A model generated the notes under the pieces. It did no database searches and had not been told where the DNA came from. It was given only the letters and a program-made list of their open reading frames with translations. Source: Antedon bifida (lineage: Eukaryota; Echinodermata; Crinoidea; Comatulida; Antedonidae). From it: a stretch of 64,000 nucleotides of DNA. The DNA lies in contig OY727096.1 in the NCBI GenBank assembly GCA_963402885.1, forward strand, positions 20,503,820 to 20,567,819. Reading direction: 5' to 3'. This document shows, piece by piece, positions 23,801-35,800 of this stretch (positions are counted from its first letter, which is position 1; every line of letters starts with the position of its first letter). The translations under genes were made by a program, and so were the position numbers.

Positions 23801-26800
23801 CTTCCAATTGTAAACCTGGGTTATTATTCTTTGATTGTTTTTTAGGGTGGGTTACTATTAGAAGAGGGGTCACTATTAGAGTACTGGGTTACTATTACTA
23901 ATCTTAAATTAGGCACCTGAAAATAGTAACTCACCCCCAACTTTTCCGGTCAGCAACTCAAAATAAATAATAAAAATGTATGAATAAACAAATTTGGTTG
24001 AACTCTAACTTTATTTTATAAACTCAAAAACACTCAATCCTCCCCCACTCCCGAGATCAACATGCATTATCTTCTTATTTTCAAAATAAGGCTGCATCAT
24101 AAGTTTTTGTGACCCATGGGGGTTACTATTAGAGTAGTGGGTTATTATTATAGATTGATTTATAAGGTGGGTTACTATTAGAAGCTGGGTTACTATTAGA
24201 AGGGGGGTTACTATTAGAGTGTGGGTTATTATTATAGATTGATTTATAAGGTGGGTTACTATTAGAGTGTGGGTTATTATTATACAAATAATGAATGTTT
24301 ATGAGTGTAATGGTACAAATAATGGCATGAGGTGAATGATGAAAGGATATATATCAACGAGGCAACGCCGAGTTGATATTAACCTTTCATCATTCACCAA
24401 ATGCCATTATTTGTACCATTACACGAATATAAAACATTCATTATTTGTTTTATATAACATCTTAAATAGATTCCTGTCATTTGAATCAAATAAGGTAAGG
24501 TAGCCCTACCCAAAGGCCTACATTTCATTCACATTGATTAAAAACAGTAACATCTGGTTTTTAATATTATATTAAATGTTATATTTATATGGATTTTATA
24601 AACACACCTACTTTAGTGTTAATTATGTCAACAAACGACCAAACAATCTTCGGCCTAGCAAGGCTAAAACGCCTAGACTAAGCCTAATACTAGCATGGCC
24701 TAGGCTAGACCTAGTAGCCTAGTACTACCTTGGCTGAAAGGCAAAACTTCGACAGACAATTGGAACTTATCTAGGCTAATTATGGTTTTTCCAACAATTC
24801 CACGTCTTGTAGGGATGTCCCCATTAATTAATTAAAATCCTAAAAACAATCTAAAGCTAATTTAAATGCCTTTTTGAATGAAATTAGTACATATATAAGT
24901 CCAAATCGTACACAAATATCTGCTGCTGTTGCATATCTCGCGGTGGTGTTTACAAATGAAACTGAGACCAGACGACAGGTGGCGCTGTTGTATTTCACAG
25001 TAATTTGTATACTAGATTTTTTTTCATCCTCGAAACGTTTTTTTTTTCGTACACAAAAATGTTTCAAAAAGTACTATTAAATGATCGTTTAATAGTGCGT
25101 ACTATTGCACGCCATGTGACCCACAATCGTCCAATAAAATGACAGGAATTTATTTAGGTGTTATATAATATAGATTGATTTATAAGGTGGGTTACTATTA
25201 GAAGCGGGGTTACTATTAGAAGGGGGGTTACTATTAGAAGGTGGGTTACTATTAGAGTGTGGGTTATTATTATAGATTGATTTATAAGGTGGGTTACTAT
25301 TAGAAGCGGGGTTACTATTAGAAGGGGGGTTACTATTAGAAGGGGGGTTACTATTAGAGTGTGGGTTATTATTATAGATTGATTTATAAGGTGGGTTACT
25401 ATTAGAAGCGGGGTTACTATTAGAAGGGGGGTTACTATTAGAAGGGGGGTTACTATTAGAGTGTGGGTTATTATTATAGATTGATTTATAAGGTGGGTTA
25501 CTATTAGAAGCTGGGTTACTATTAGAAGGGGGGTTACTATTAGAAGGGGGGTTACTATTAGAGTAGTGGGTTATTATTATAGATTGATTTATAAGGTGGG
25601 TTACTATTAGAAGCTGGGTTACTATTAGAAGGGGGGTTACTATTAGAGTGTGGGTTACTATTAGAAGATTTACAGTATACATTTGTATGTTTTGGACAGT
25701 GAAACAATCTAAAATTTAAAGTAATAGTAACTTGACTCCATTCCAACTTACCTATCTTGCTCTGGTGGAGTAGCTGGTATTTGTGATGGTAGATCTACAA
25801 ATGTAATATCTTCAACTTCAAATTTACTTGAATTGTCTTCTTTGCCTAAAACAGCTACAATTGTGCCTAAAAAGAGAAAAAAGTCAATCTAGAATACTGT
25901 ATTGTTCACAGATTTGGCCTGTACATGTCTTATATCGGAAAACAGACAATCCATGTCTAGTTAAATATATCAGCAAACTAGTCATGCATGACATACTCTT
26001 ACCTATGACTGCCTTGGATACATCAATGTTTCCGACCAATGATATTCGTTGCAAATCATCTTCTAAAATAAGTGTGTCTGAGTCACTTATGTATTTTTCT
26101 CTGCTTGGCTGTGGCATTAAATTATGCTAAAATATAAAAAATTATTAAGATAAAATTAATTTTTTTAAATTTATAAACCAGTGGTATTGCGTAATAAATT
26201 GTTATATACCATTAAAAACATGTAATACTAGAATTTCAAGAAAAACCATACTACCATACAAAAACCAACATATTAGGCTAGCCCAAGGCTGCCGGGTATT
26301 GGGATAGTTTTTTGTTGGGTGTTGAGAGTTGATGTATTCCTATACGGGTATGGATATTGTATTCCTATATTATATTTAATAGATTGCCAACATCATACCT
26401 CATCGCTGATTTCTTTGAGAATATTTGGACGTAACTCCATACTTTTGAATATCGTTCCTATCACACAACACCTTTCATCTTTTTTCAATTCAAACAGTTT
26501 ACAAATATTAATACTATTTCCTGAAAGAAAAAACAAAAACATTATAAAATGTACATTTGATAGTATAAAAATAAAAATTGTTAATGACAAAAATTGCAAG
26601 TTAAATTAAATTATTACCCCATTTTCTTTGGATTGTATTTTCAAGTGTTGGATAAAAGCATTTAAGTCGCTGTGCGTATAAATGCGCATATTGCCGACTA
26701 TAGTTGCGATCTTTGATGATGAACTGGTCACAATGACTATGATAATCGCTTGTTCCTCTCGACAGTTTTAATTGCTCGTCTGTCGGATTACACATTAATT

Positions 26801-26807
26801 CTGACAT
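20838..26807 (-). CDS. POLD2: DNA polymerase delta subunit 2 (p50), complete, 10 exons
   Basis: POLD2 is the B-subunit scaffold of replicative polymerase delta, bridging the catalytic subunit to p66 and p12. Exons 26618-26807, 26399-26520, 26003-26126, 25752-25866, 22526-22721, 22075-22155, 21773-21930, 21288-21415, 21102-21203 and 20838-21013 give 463 aa (human 469). Matches include [90 protein letters not shown] and [13 protein letters not shown]. This is the OB-fold followed by an inactive calcineurin-like phosphoesterase fold. The protein ends in an acidic tail ([15 protein letters not shown]) typical of the family. Intron 4 (22722-25751) is 3 kb and almost wholly minisatellites and an inserted element. 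Intron 5 holds a pogo-like palindrome. The start is the first ATG of exon 1, with an in-frame 64-codon opening. Confidence 0.96.
22205..22402. mobile_element. Pogo/Tigger-like palindromic MITE in POLD2 intron 5
   Basis: The left end TACAGTCAACTCTTCC and the right end GGGAGAGTCGACTGTA are inverted repeats. Internal AGTCTGGTATT units repeat three times. TA at both edges fits a Tc1/mariner-pogo target duplication. It has no coding capacity. Confidence 0.65.
22766..23630. repeat. 57-bp VNTR in POLD2 intron 4
   Basis: About 15 head-to-tail units with landmarks CTATGACTATGG, AATGATAAAGAGAG and GAGACCTGTCTGTGC. Units differ mainly by GGTATAATG/GGAATAATG and by one extra A, alternating along the array. 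The high similarity implies recent expansion. Confidence 0.95.
23815..24280. repeat. GGGTTACTATTAGAAG minisatellite, left block
   Basis: Clusters of 17-18-bp units at about 23815-23915 and 24111-24280, separated by about 195 bp that contains one inverted unit remnant (AATAGTAACTCACCCCC). The TAGATTGATTTATAAGG marker recurs at 24151 and 24235. Confidence 0.85.
24281..25169. mobile_element. Transposon-like insertion splitting the minisatellite
   Basis: The minisatellite unit is interrupted at TATA/TAGATTG and resumes after 25169, so about 890 bp look inserted at a TA. The left 165 bp (24281-24449) is a hairpin with arms of about 70 bp around ACGAGGCAACGCCGAG. The remaining 720 bp has 33-bp inverted ends (24449-24482 and 25136-25169, TTATATAACAYCT and ATTCCTGTCATTT). 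Either two nested elements or one compound element. A short CTAGGC-rich tract is at 24650-24730. No transposase frame is recognised. Confidence 0.7.
25171..25668. repeat. 102-bp higher-order minisatellite, right block
   Basis: TAGATTGATTTATAAGG recurs at 25171, 25273, 25375, 25477 and 25580. Each 102-bp period holds about five GGGTTACTATTAGAAG units plus the marker. In the left block one period is 84 bp, one 18-bp unit fewer. Minus-strand open frames here (repeating SNSNPP) are by-products. Confidence 0.95.
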
Positions 26808-28475
26808 CTTGATTCACCTAACAAAAAAAAAATGTTTTTTAATGATTTCAAATTATGCTTGCGAGTCATGAATCTACATTATGATTATACAACATACATA
26901 GCAGTGAATGATGAATTTATTTTATTTTACCTCGCATTTCATCAGTAGGAAACCCCCACTACTTACAATACAGAATATAAACAATAAATATAATATAAAA
27001 TTGTAATATTAAGATAGGCCTCGCCTAGTACAGGCCTAACTAGCTAGAAACTAATTAAAATATTATAAACATTTATTTATACAAAAAATACAATAATTAA
27101 TAATGCAGTACAAATAAACAGCATATTTTGTGTATATGAAGAGTATGTTGGTATTTGAGGCACATCTTTATAACACCTTTTAAGCTAGGCCTGATAGATA
27201 GTAGGCGACAGACATGAAATGTAGTGCCAGGATGCTTTTTTTGTCGGTGACTACCTTTTCAACGAATCCAGAGGAAGTGATCATTCTAAACAATTAAAGC
27301 GTTTAGTAAGGTTTATGAATGTGAAAATTCAAATTTCTGTATTGCATAATTAAGTAGTCATTGTATATTTAAAAAGATTATTAGATATAATAATTATGCC
27401 ATTTTTAATCAAAACATACAGTTAGATGTAATGTAACGGCTAGGCCAACCAAATAGATTTCACGTTTCGCGGACTTCTTGTTTTGATGGCGAATTGTGAT
27501 TCGCGCCACGCCTGTAAATGTTTTTTTAATGTTAGTATTTTATTAATTTCAAAGCGATTTTTCAGAGATATTTTTAATTAAAAAAGCATTGAGTAAATAA
27601 TTTTATTTTCTGACTATAGCATATTTAAATACTTATAATTATTATAGGTTCTTATTTTGAAAATTTCATTTTATATTGAAGCTTGAAACGAGCTTATTGT
27701 TTACATTTTGTTACAGCTGATAAACTAACTGCGCAATGTGTCTTTGTTTACATCTGGAGCTGACCAAAACATTGCAATTGTCTTGATATTTTATGATTTT
27801 ACGTGTATTTATGCTAGATATTTATTATGTTATTAGGTAAGAAATGTATTATTGTTTATTTAGGTCGTATTACACTAGCAAACATTCAATACATTTCAAG
27901 AAACGGGATGTTTTATCCGGATGACAAAATCGTAATTTCTAATTTTGTGGGTTATGATGTAACGACGAATTGTAGACAGTATTTTGACAGCTTGTCATAA
28001 CATGGCTTCTTGTTCATTGATTATATAAAGGTTTTAGATTTTGCTGGTTACGTGTAGCCACTCTACACTACCTGCTACCTTATCATGACTTTAAAAACAA
28101 CCATTCCATTGTTTTCTCCTTGATCGATGACGTCATGTACATTATGTAAATTAGGATGTTGTGGTCACCATATTGTCACAACACTTATGTAATATCCTAA
28201 GTAGCTTAAATTAAATTTAAACATTATTTTCTTAAAATGTATTAATACGGTACAGTAAATATAAGAGTGCCGAATACCTATAGTATATTAAAACAATATA
28301 CTCTATCTCTATTATTTTATATTTATAATTCGTTATCTTTTTTCAGGCAAGAAGAAAAGTTTATGGTGACTAATTGAGCAGAAAGATAAGAATGTTTCAG
28401 CTGGAAGTATATAAATAAAAATACATACCACTTTCAAACTTTTTTTTTCAGCAAAGAGTTTTAAAACCAACTTCA
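26808..28475. promoter_or_regulatory. Divergent upstream region POLD2 / NERD gene
   Basis: 1668 bp between opposite start codons. CTAGGC-type motifs occur at 27014-27040. Acceptor-like TTTTTTCAG at 28338-28346 and TTTTTTCAG at 28443-28451 lie just before the NERD gene start, so one or more 5' leader exons upstream are likely. No other gene is seen. Confidence 0.5.
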
Positions 28476-29992
28476 ATGTTTAACGTAAGGAATCGGTTGG
28501 TCCAAGCTGAGCATGTCAGCTCACCTAAAGTACACTCAGAAGAGGCTCATGTCCAAGTCGGCAGAGATGCAGAGAAAAGTTTCCTCTCTGCTTTAGAGAA
28601 ACGTGGTGTGAATAAAGGCGACGTATTTTGTGGCTTGCGTGTACCAGATGAATTTCAAACAAGAAAACATGAGATTGATTTGGTTGTTTTGACAGGTATG
28701 TGAGTGAACTATCAAACCTCTTCTTGTGGTCATTTTATATAAGTACAGTATAAAGTTGTGTCCTTTTAAAAAAAAAAATTGTTCCAAAAATATTTGTTTT
28801 CACAGGAAATGGAATTTATGTCATTGAAGTAAAAAATTGGTCTGGAGCTATACGAGTGAGTAATGATGGAAAAAGCTGGATTCAACATAAAAACGACAAA
28901 AGCTCTGGACACGCAACCATTGAATATGATTTAAAACACGACAATGTCCTCGACAAACTCAAGCTTCGTGCAAATCTGTTACGCAATCACTTAATACGCA
29001 AAGACGTTTGCTTACCATCGAAAGTGTTTCATTCGTATGTTGTGTTTATGAATGATCGTGTAAGCTTGCCTGATGACATAGCATCATTAAAGGAGGTGAT
29101 CTTGCCAGAACGATACAATCAGTTTTTGGAATCGTTTCAATTTACATATTTATCGACATTAAGAGATGCTATTATACCCGGATTTGTTTCAGGTATAAGA
29201 ATCATGGCTTTTTTGTTTCCATTCCATTGTTTTTTGTTTACCAGATACATGCATGCTGCAAATATTTCCATCCAAAATATTTTTTTTCACTTTAAAACTT
29301 TTAAGGTCTCAAACATTGGAAATATGTGTGTGGATAATTTCATAAGCTCCTTAAATTTACAAGTGTATATTTAATATTTATTTATTAATTCATTCATTAT
29401 TTTCTCATTGTAGGCCAGTTATCATATAGTACAATGGAGTGTGCAAGGACTGTCTTAAAGTCTATTGGTACATGGGATGTGATACAACTAAATGGGGGAA
29501 AGCAATTAGTTGGGGATTTTAAAAGCGGCAGCCAAATTGCACCGAATCGGAGAGAAACAGAAAAGTTGCAATTTGTTCATCAACGTAACACAATCACAGC
29601 AACGCTTTGGGCGATACTTGGGTATACACCACAGGTAAATATAGGGATCACTCTATAATTTCATCTAATCTTTTCATGACATGCAACATTTCTGTCACAA
29701 AATAGGCCGAAACCTCAAATCCATTTTTGGACGTACCAGATAGAAGTTCGGCTTTAAATTCAAATATTTTATCAAATATAAAACAGTTGTACAATTTTTA
29801 AGATTTATTTTCCCGTTTTTGCAGGTTTCTGTGTCAATGCTGCAACGTGGTGGTACCGGTTGGTTATGGAATGCCAGCAACGGTACCATTAACATCCCGT
29901 ACAACATGAGCATAACGTTTCGAATGGCAGGAGATGAAATGGACTCGCAAATACCAGCGAATGACATTGACTATATTCAAATTAGTATATAA
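28476..29992 (+). CDS. NERD (nuclease-related) domain protein, complete, 4 exons
   Basis: Exons 28476-28695, 28806-29192, 29414-29634 and 29825-29992 give 331 aa with consistent phases. Residues of about 18-135 fit the NERD fold of the PD-(D/E)XK nuclease superfamily: VGRDAEKSFLSALEK (helix with the first acidic residue), then HEIDLVVLTGNGIYVIEVKNW, which supplies the paired acid ... ExK of the active site (D in EID, E and K in IEVKNW), and WSGAIRVSNDG. The acidic and lysine positions needed for metal-dependent cleavage are all present. The C-terminal 100 residues (from MECARTVLKSIGTWD to SMLQRGGTGWLWN and IDYIQISI) belong to no family I recognise; they look like a small beta-rich domain. No signal peptide or membrane segment is seen, so a cytoplasmic or nuclear protein is inferred. 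NERD proteins are common in bacteria and rarer in animals. Substrate and role are unknown. It lies head-to-head with POLD2. Confidence 0.85.
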
Positions 29993-30064
29993 AATTATTT
30001 GATATATAAACATACGTGATGTGTACTATTGACTTTAAGTATTTTAACAAACTTTTGAGGTGTA

Positions 30065-30070
30065 AATAAA
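30065..30070 (+). terminator. Poly(A) signal for the NERD gene
   Basis: AATAAA, 73 bp past the stop. Confidence 0.6.
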
Positions 30071-31680
30071 ATGAAATTTGTCCTGTATATAACTTGCCAA
30101 TAATATTGTACAAGTTTGCTACGAAAAAAATGTCCAGCATTGTGTTTGAAGAATTAAATTACGGGGTTATTTATTAGGTTATGACTGTACACTCCATTTT
30201 GAATAATTTAAAATTAAATAAATTTTTAAAAGTAAATAACAAAATTCACAGATATGCAATATTAAAATTTGTAAAGCCTTTTTCAAATGAAATTTAAATT
30301 GTGATATTTTTTTAACAAAATAAAAATCATACATAACATAGGTTTTACTATAAAAGTAGCCTACCGTTTTGTATGTAAATATTGGCATTTACTAAACATA
30401 TTTATCTCTGTTCGTAATTTAGAGTTTGATATATTTGAAGAAGTTGTTTTCAATGTAAATGCACTATTTAAATTTAATATTTACTTGACAAAAATACTGG
30501 TTTTTAATAAGAAATGATTTACATAAAGTTTGAAAAGAACAGAACGAATTATGATAAATTATATATGTAAATATTTTAAGTATGTGGTGTGTGTTTCCCA
30601 TGATTTATTTTAGGAATTTTGTAGAAAGAAAATGTTGTGTCTTTCACAAACTCAAGGTCTAGAAAACTTTTATAAAAAATAAGTAATACATATTTCATTA
30701 TTTTGGAAGTTATAAACAAGTAACTAGCTGTACAGTGATGAATAATTGACTTTTTATTTATTAAAATTTAAATATTTAAATGTAAAAATGTGCTCAGAAT
30801 GCAATGCAAAGTTTTTCCAAGGGTTGTGAGTAATAATTAATCATTTTTGTCAAGTTGGTTAGAAGCACAAATATTTATGTGTTTAAAAGTAAAAAATTTG
30901 TGTGTGTGGTGGTTGCTATGGTTGTACTTCTTGTTACTATGAAGGTGTTATTAGTTGCCAGGATACATCAGTAAAGTGATGAATTTTAGTTTGTGATTCT
31001 GGCAATTTTGTTCAGCAGGTCTGATTATTTTTTGCATGTGTGCATTTTAGGTGTTGTTTGAATTGTACATAGAGATGAGAGAATGAATTAAAAACATGTT
31101 TCTTATGAAAATATCTTGTATTTTGTTTTCTATATCCGAATGTTGAAATAATTTCATCTGGATTAAAGTAATTTAAGTGCGATTTTTGTTGTTGATAATA
31201 ACAAAAAATAAGGATAAAATTACAAAAATATGAATGCTCCATTCGCCTTCTCAAGCTGTTGTCAGACAATCGTGGATCGATGACAAGGATTTTTGGAATT
31301 CTGTTGTTTCTGTTACAGCTGATTGACCGACTCAAAATTACAAGAAAAAATCAATTGTTTCAGCAAAACTATATCATTGTAACATTTGTTTAAATTTTGA
31401 ATTTATTTTCGCACAAAACCATGTAATACTATTCATTTAAAACCAATAAAAAAATGAAATATAAATTTAATAAGTAAATGTTAAGTTTATGCATACTGTA
31501 TTCATGATTGTTTACTAATGTATACGTTTTGTATAACATGATTTGCATATAATACAAAGGTGACGATATAAGAAAAACTAACTTTTGATTGAACTATAAC
31601 TTTAAATATGTTTCGTATTTGGAAAACAAATGAACTACAAATTTAAAAAATCTGTGTGATATTATTTGGAAATTATAGTA

Positions 31681-31766
31681 TAAAGCTCTGTCTACACTAT
31701 CAAACTAGTTTGACAAAAAAGGTGATGTGCCCAAATATGTTAGTGATGACATCATCGTGTCCAGAT
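31681..31766. repeat. AGCTCTG-family MITE, copy 4 (half)
   Basis: Only the left half is present, ending after CATCATCGTGTCC. The right inverted end is missing. Confidence 0.8.
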
Positions 31767-32550
31767 AAGATATATTACTACATATTAATGAATAAATTTC
31801 TTCAGTATCTTTCCTAGAACGACTGAATTCATGCAAGTGTCCAATGCAACATATTTGCATTTTTAACATTACAAATGTTAAATAAAATAATTAGTTTCAA
31901 TTTATAATAATACTTATTTTATATCAGTGATCTATACAAACTTTAATACATTATTTATGTAAAATATTTACTCATTATTACTAATAAAATCATTTCATAT
32001 TTTCCCTACACCGCAGAAAAAGAATAGTGTTAATTACCAATTACACATTACTACATTAGAATATAGAAAATGGAGAAAGTGAGTTTAAATCGAGAGCTCA
32101 AGTTACAATCGCATCAGCTGCTCCAACTAAACAAAAGGCGGGCACATTAGAGGCTTAAATTCTAAAGCAGGAGGGTCAGACTGGCCTAGAGTGAACCAGT
32201 AAACTGTTCTGTGGTGATACTCAAGCATGTACCTGTTATCTGTACATTGCAAAATAAACCTACCATAATTAAGGTTATTACCTATACTACCCGTCAGTTG
32301 GACAAACATTGTAGAAATGCAATATTTGAAGTGTAAACATTGTGGATCATAATATCTCCATTTCCATCCATTTCAATCAATCTTACATATTTTGTTGGGA
32401 ACTTTAACCTGGGAAAAATAAATTATTTAGATTAAATTTTTAGTTAATTTATTCAATGATTAGTTTTTTAATGTTTTTTTTAAAGCATGATTTGAAAAAA
32501 TAAGCCCACAAAAAACATACTGTATTTGAACATTGTGGTTTTGGTGAGCC

Positions 32551-32697
32551 TAAAGCTCTGTCTACATTATCCAATTAGTTTGACAAAAAAATGTGATGTG
32601 CCCAAATATGGTAGTGATATGCTTAATATAGTAGTGATATGACATCATCATGTCCATATATGGGCACATAAAGTTTGATAGTGTAGACAGAGCTTAA
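32551..32697. repeat. AGCTCTG-family MITE, copy 5
   Basis: Complete copy flanked by TAA on both sides. It probably lies in the ZZEF1 3' UTR. Confidence 0.9.
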
Positions 32698-32836
32698 GGA
32701 GTAGCAGATGGTGCACAAGGAGCATGATGATGAAGTGCGTACTACTTACATAATACTACACAAAATATATGCATAAACGAAAATTAGATATATATAGATG
32801 AAATAATTATAAACAAATTTGGAGTATTTACTGTTA

Positions 32837-35800
32837 TCACTGCTTATTGATGAAGTTATTAACAGGAAATGGCATAAGTGGTGTCTGAAATAGAGGAGGT
32901 TGTCCTACTACGAGTCCCATCTGCCGAAACGCCTCAGATGCTTTGTTTGGTATGCCCAAAGCTAGTCCCAAAGAAGCAACATTGCACACACCCTGTATGA
33001 CAAAAATAACCACATTTTGAATTAAATTTACCTCATACTACAAACTAATTCAATATTCTTGTTTTGTTTGTATTCCATACCTGAAGAGCACTTTTTCGCA
33101 AATCTTCTGTAGGTATCATTGCTAAAACATAATCTTCCTCAGATGATTCCTGAAAAAAAAAAACAATATATATATATACTGTACAGGCATTAGAGATATA
33201 GTGGAAATTAATTAACTGTAAATGGTGAAGATGAGGAAATCTGTGAGATTTAGAAAAAACCGCCTCGACCATACATCAAATTTGTAATACAGATGTCCGC
33301 AATCACGTAACCGGGATTTGCTGAGAGGTGGTTTAGTAAAAAGGGTGTGTGGATAGAGAGGGTCAAAAGTACAGGATCTAAATCAGTATGTAGATTAATC
33401 ATCGAAGTAGAATATTGTGGTCTAAAGCTCTTGTCTACACTATCAAACCAGTTTGACAAAAAATGTGTGATGGACACGATGACATCATATTTGGGGGCAT
33501 CACAATTTTTTTCAAACTAGTTTGATAGTGTAGACTGAGCTTAAAAAACCAAAGTATCACTTACCTTAGCTAGGTCTTCCACCACCAGGAACAGCTCTGT
33601 GAGAGCACAGTGTGCAGGTGGCAGGCATTTCAAGGTATCGGACTGCTTAGAATCCATGGCATTCAACAAGACCCAAAGCGGCTTCAATAAAGTCAGGTCT
33701 GGTAGCTCCATTACTTTCTGTGATGCACCATCTTCACAGCTGCAAATGAAATACTATCTTAGTCATGAATAATTCATGAGTCTACTAGGTCATGTAAATG
33801 TATTATGTACAGGCAGGGAAGTTGGGATGTGACTCCTTCCTCTATTCCTCAACACAGTTTAGTGATTTCTAGGTACAGGCCACAAATCAATTCATAGGTC
33901 CAAATGTAGGTCATTTTGCCTTATTATTGAAAGCTCAGGGTATGTGTCTACACTATCAAACTTTGTGACAAAAAATGTGATGTGCCCATTTATGGACATG
34001 ATGATGTCATATCACTACCATATTTGGGCATATAACTACCACATTTGGGCACATCACACTAGTTTGATAGTGTAGCCTTAGCTTTATCAAATATTATCAA
34101 ACTTACCTTGATGTAGCAGCTTGCAATAGCCTTAGCATTAGCTGAATGGCTTTTAGCCTCTGCTGTCCAGTCTGACAACTTGCAACATGGACCAACCATG
34201 ACCAAACCTCATTCACAGGAATGTGACTGTAATTACAATAAAAATGAAGATTTATTCAAAACTGTTTGAACACCAGAAGATTTTTAGAGTTCTGTCTACA
34301 CTATCAAATTTGTGTGACAACAAAAAATGTGATGTTCCCATATATGGACACGGTGATGTCATATCACTACAATATTTGGGCACATCACATCTTTTTTTTT
34401 CAAACTAGTTTGAGAGTGTAGATCAGGCTTAACACATGAGGGTTATTGCAGCTCTACACATACAGTAACATACTGAGAACTTGCCTGGCTTTAGACGAGT
34501 TGCTAAGGATTTCATTGAGCAGAATGTGACCTGTAATGAATCGACCTAGTTGACCTCCTGTGACTGTAAACTTGTAGCCCCAATCATTGTTACTACAATC
34601 AGAGGTGAAGCTGTAGTGAAGTGTGTCACCTGCAAAAAAAATGAAGTTTATGAAGAAAACGTTGCCAGGGCGTGGCCTCCCAGTGAACATGCTAAAAACA
34701 CAAGCCCAGCAAAAAGAAAAGAACTCCTAACTGGCACAAGATACTAGAACAACAATCTTCATTTATACTAAACAGGTTCTGTTGAAATTATTCTGAAAAT
34801 TGCTACCAAAAACAGACCTGGCATTTCGAAGTTGACAAAGTTGGATGATCCTCCACTGAATGTACGGATGTCATTCTTCATCTTGACATCAGAAGCCATC
34901 GTCAGGAAATCACACCCTTCTTCTGTTGCACACTGTTCATCAAATTTGACCGAAAGATACATAGCTCCCGGAATGTGAACACTTCCCTGTGGAAAATTTA
35001 GAAACACAAATAAAGCATATTGAAAAAAAACTTTTGTTTTAATGCATAAACAAAATAGATTATTCACATTTTGACATGGATATCTGGTCATGGTGTAATG
35101 TACAGTATTTAATGTAAATACTATGTAAAAAAGATATGTGCATATCCACAGTTATCGACTAGCTTGCGATTTGTGACTGAAGACCAAAGACCAACTCAGA
35201 TCAATCTATGTGCTGTTGGTTGTTGTCTGGACCCAGAAACCATCAAACATGTGTTGAGGTGAGGAGTGGGGACACATGCGCACAATATTCCTACATGCGC
35301 ACAATGAATAAACTAACATGATGTAGTTTGATCGTCAGTCGTTGCAACTAAATAACAATTAATGTTACCTTCTCTGAGCTATCATTCTTGTAGTTATGCG
35401 CCGATTCTTTTGTAACACTCAACATTTTGTTTTCCTCCATGAAAGTGCAAGCAGCAGTTGCTAAGGACCAGAGAAGTTCATTTTCGCAATGCTCAACTAT
35501 ATTGCGAATAGACTAATAGAAAAATAAATTACATTATTTAACAAAAGACAAAACATGTGAAATATCAAGGTTAGTAAGGCAAATGTATATGTTAGGTTTC
35601 CAGTACAGCATGTGCTTCTAAAAAAGAAATAAAGTAAGGTTGATAATGTCTCAAGTCAAGTATTCTAGTACAAGACTGTTCTCCCAGACAACTCAATCCA
35701 GGACCATAATCAGACATTTCTAATCTCCAGAACAATAACTTAGCTCCATAGGAATATAAATATATAGAAATTTACCTTTGCAAACATCTCCTTTTCCTCA

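Larger units (their letters stand above)
29993..32836. other. Tail-to-tail spacer NERD gene / ZZEF1
   Basis: 2.8 kb of AT-rich DNA with one half MITE and one full MITE. A minus-strand AATAAA at 32448-32453 is a candidate ZZEF1 poly(A) signal, about 385 bp past its stop. If used, the full MITE at 32551-32697 is in the ZZEF1 3' UTR. No convincing gene. Confidence 0.5.
32837..34226 (-). other. ZZEF1: ZZEF1 exons 67-70: C-terminus
   Basis: Exons 34107-34226, 33565-33739, 33081-33149 and 32837-32992 with the TGA stop at 32837-32839. WSWLVHVASCQTGQQRLKAI and ALGIPNKA correspond to the human end, after which this protein has about 27 extra residues. Confidence 0.92.

Noticed and set aside
24874..25080. 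Small frame (68 codons) inside the inserted element of POLD2 intron 4
   Set aside because: No transposase motif or homology recognised; also open by chance on the other strand.
25161..25746. Minus-strand open frame with repeating SNSNPP
   Set aside because: Product of the 17-18-bp minisatellite in POLD2 intron 4; no start context or homology.
32298..32408. Apparent minus-strand terminal exon (LKFPTKYVRLIEMDGNGD then stop) behind a good acceptor
   Set aside because: It would need a phase-1 donor, but ZZEF1 exon 69 ends in phase 0 and would read into an early stop. It lies beyond the ZZEF1 stop and no other upstream exon is found. It is worth a look only if RNA shows it.
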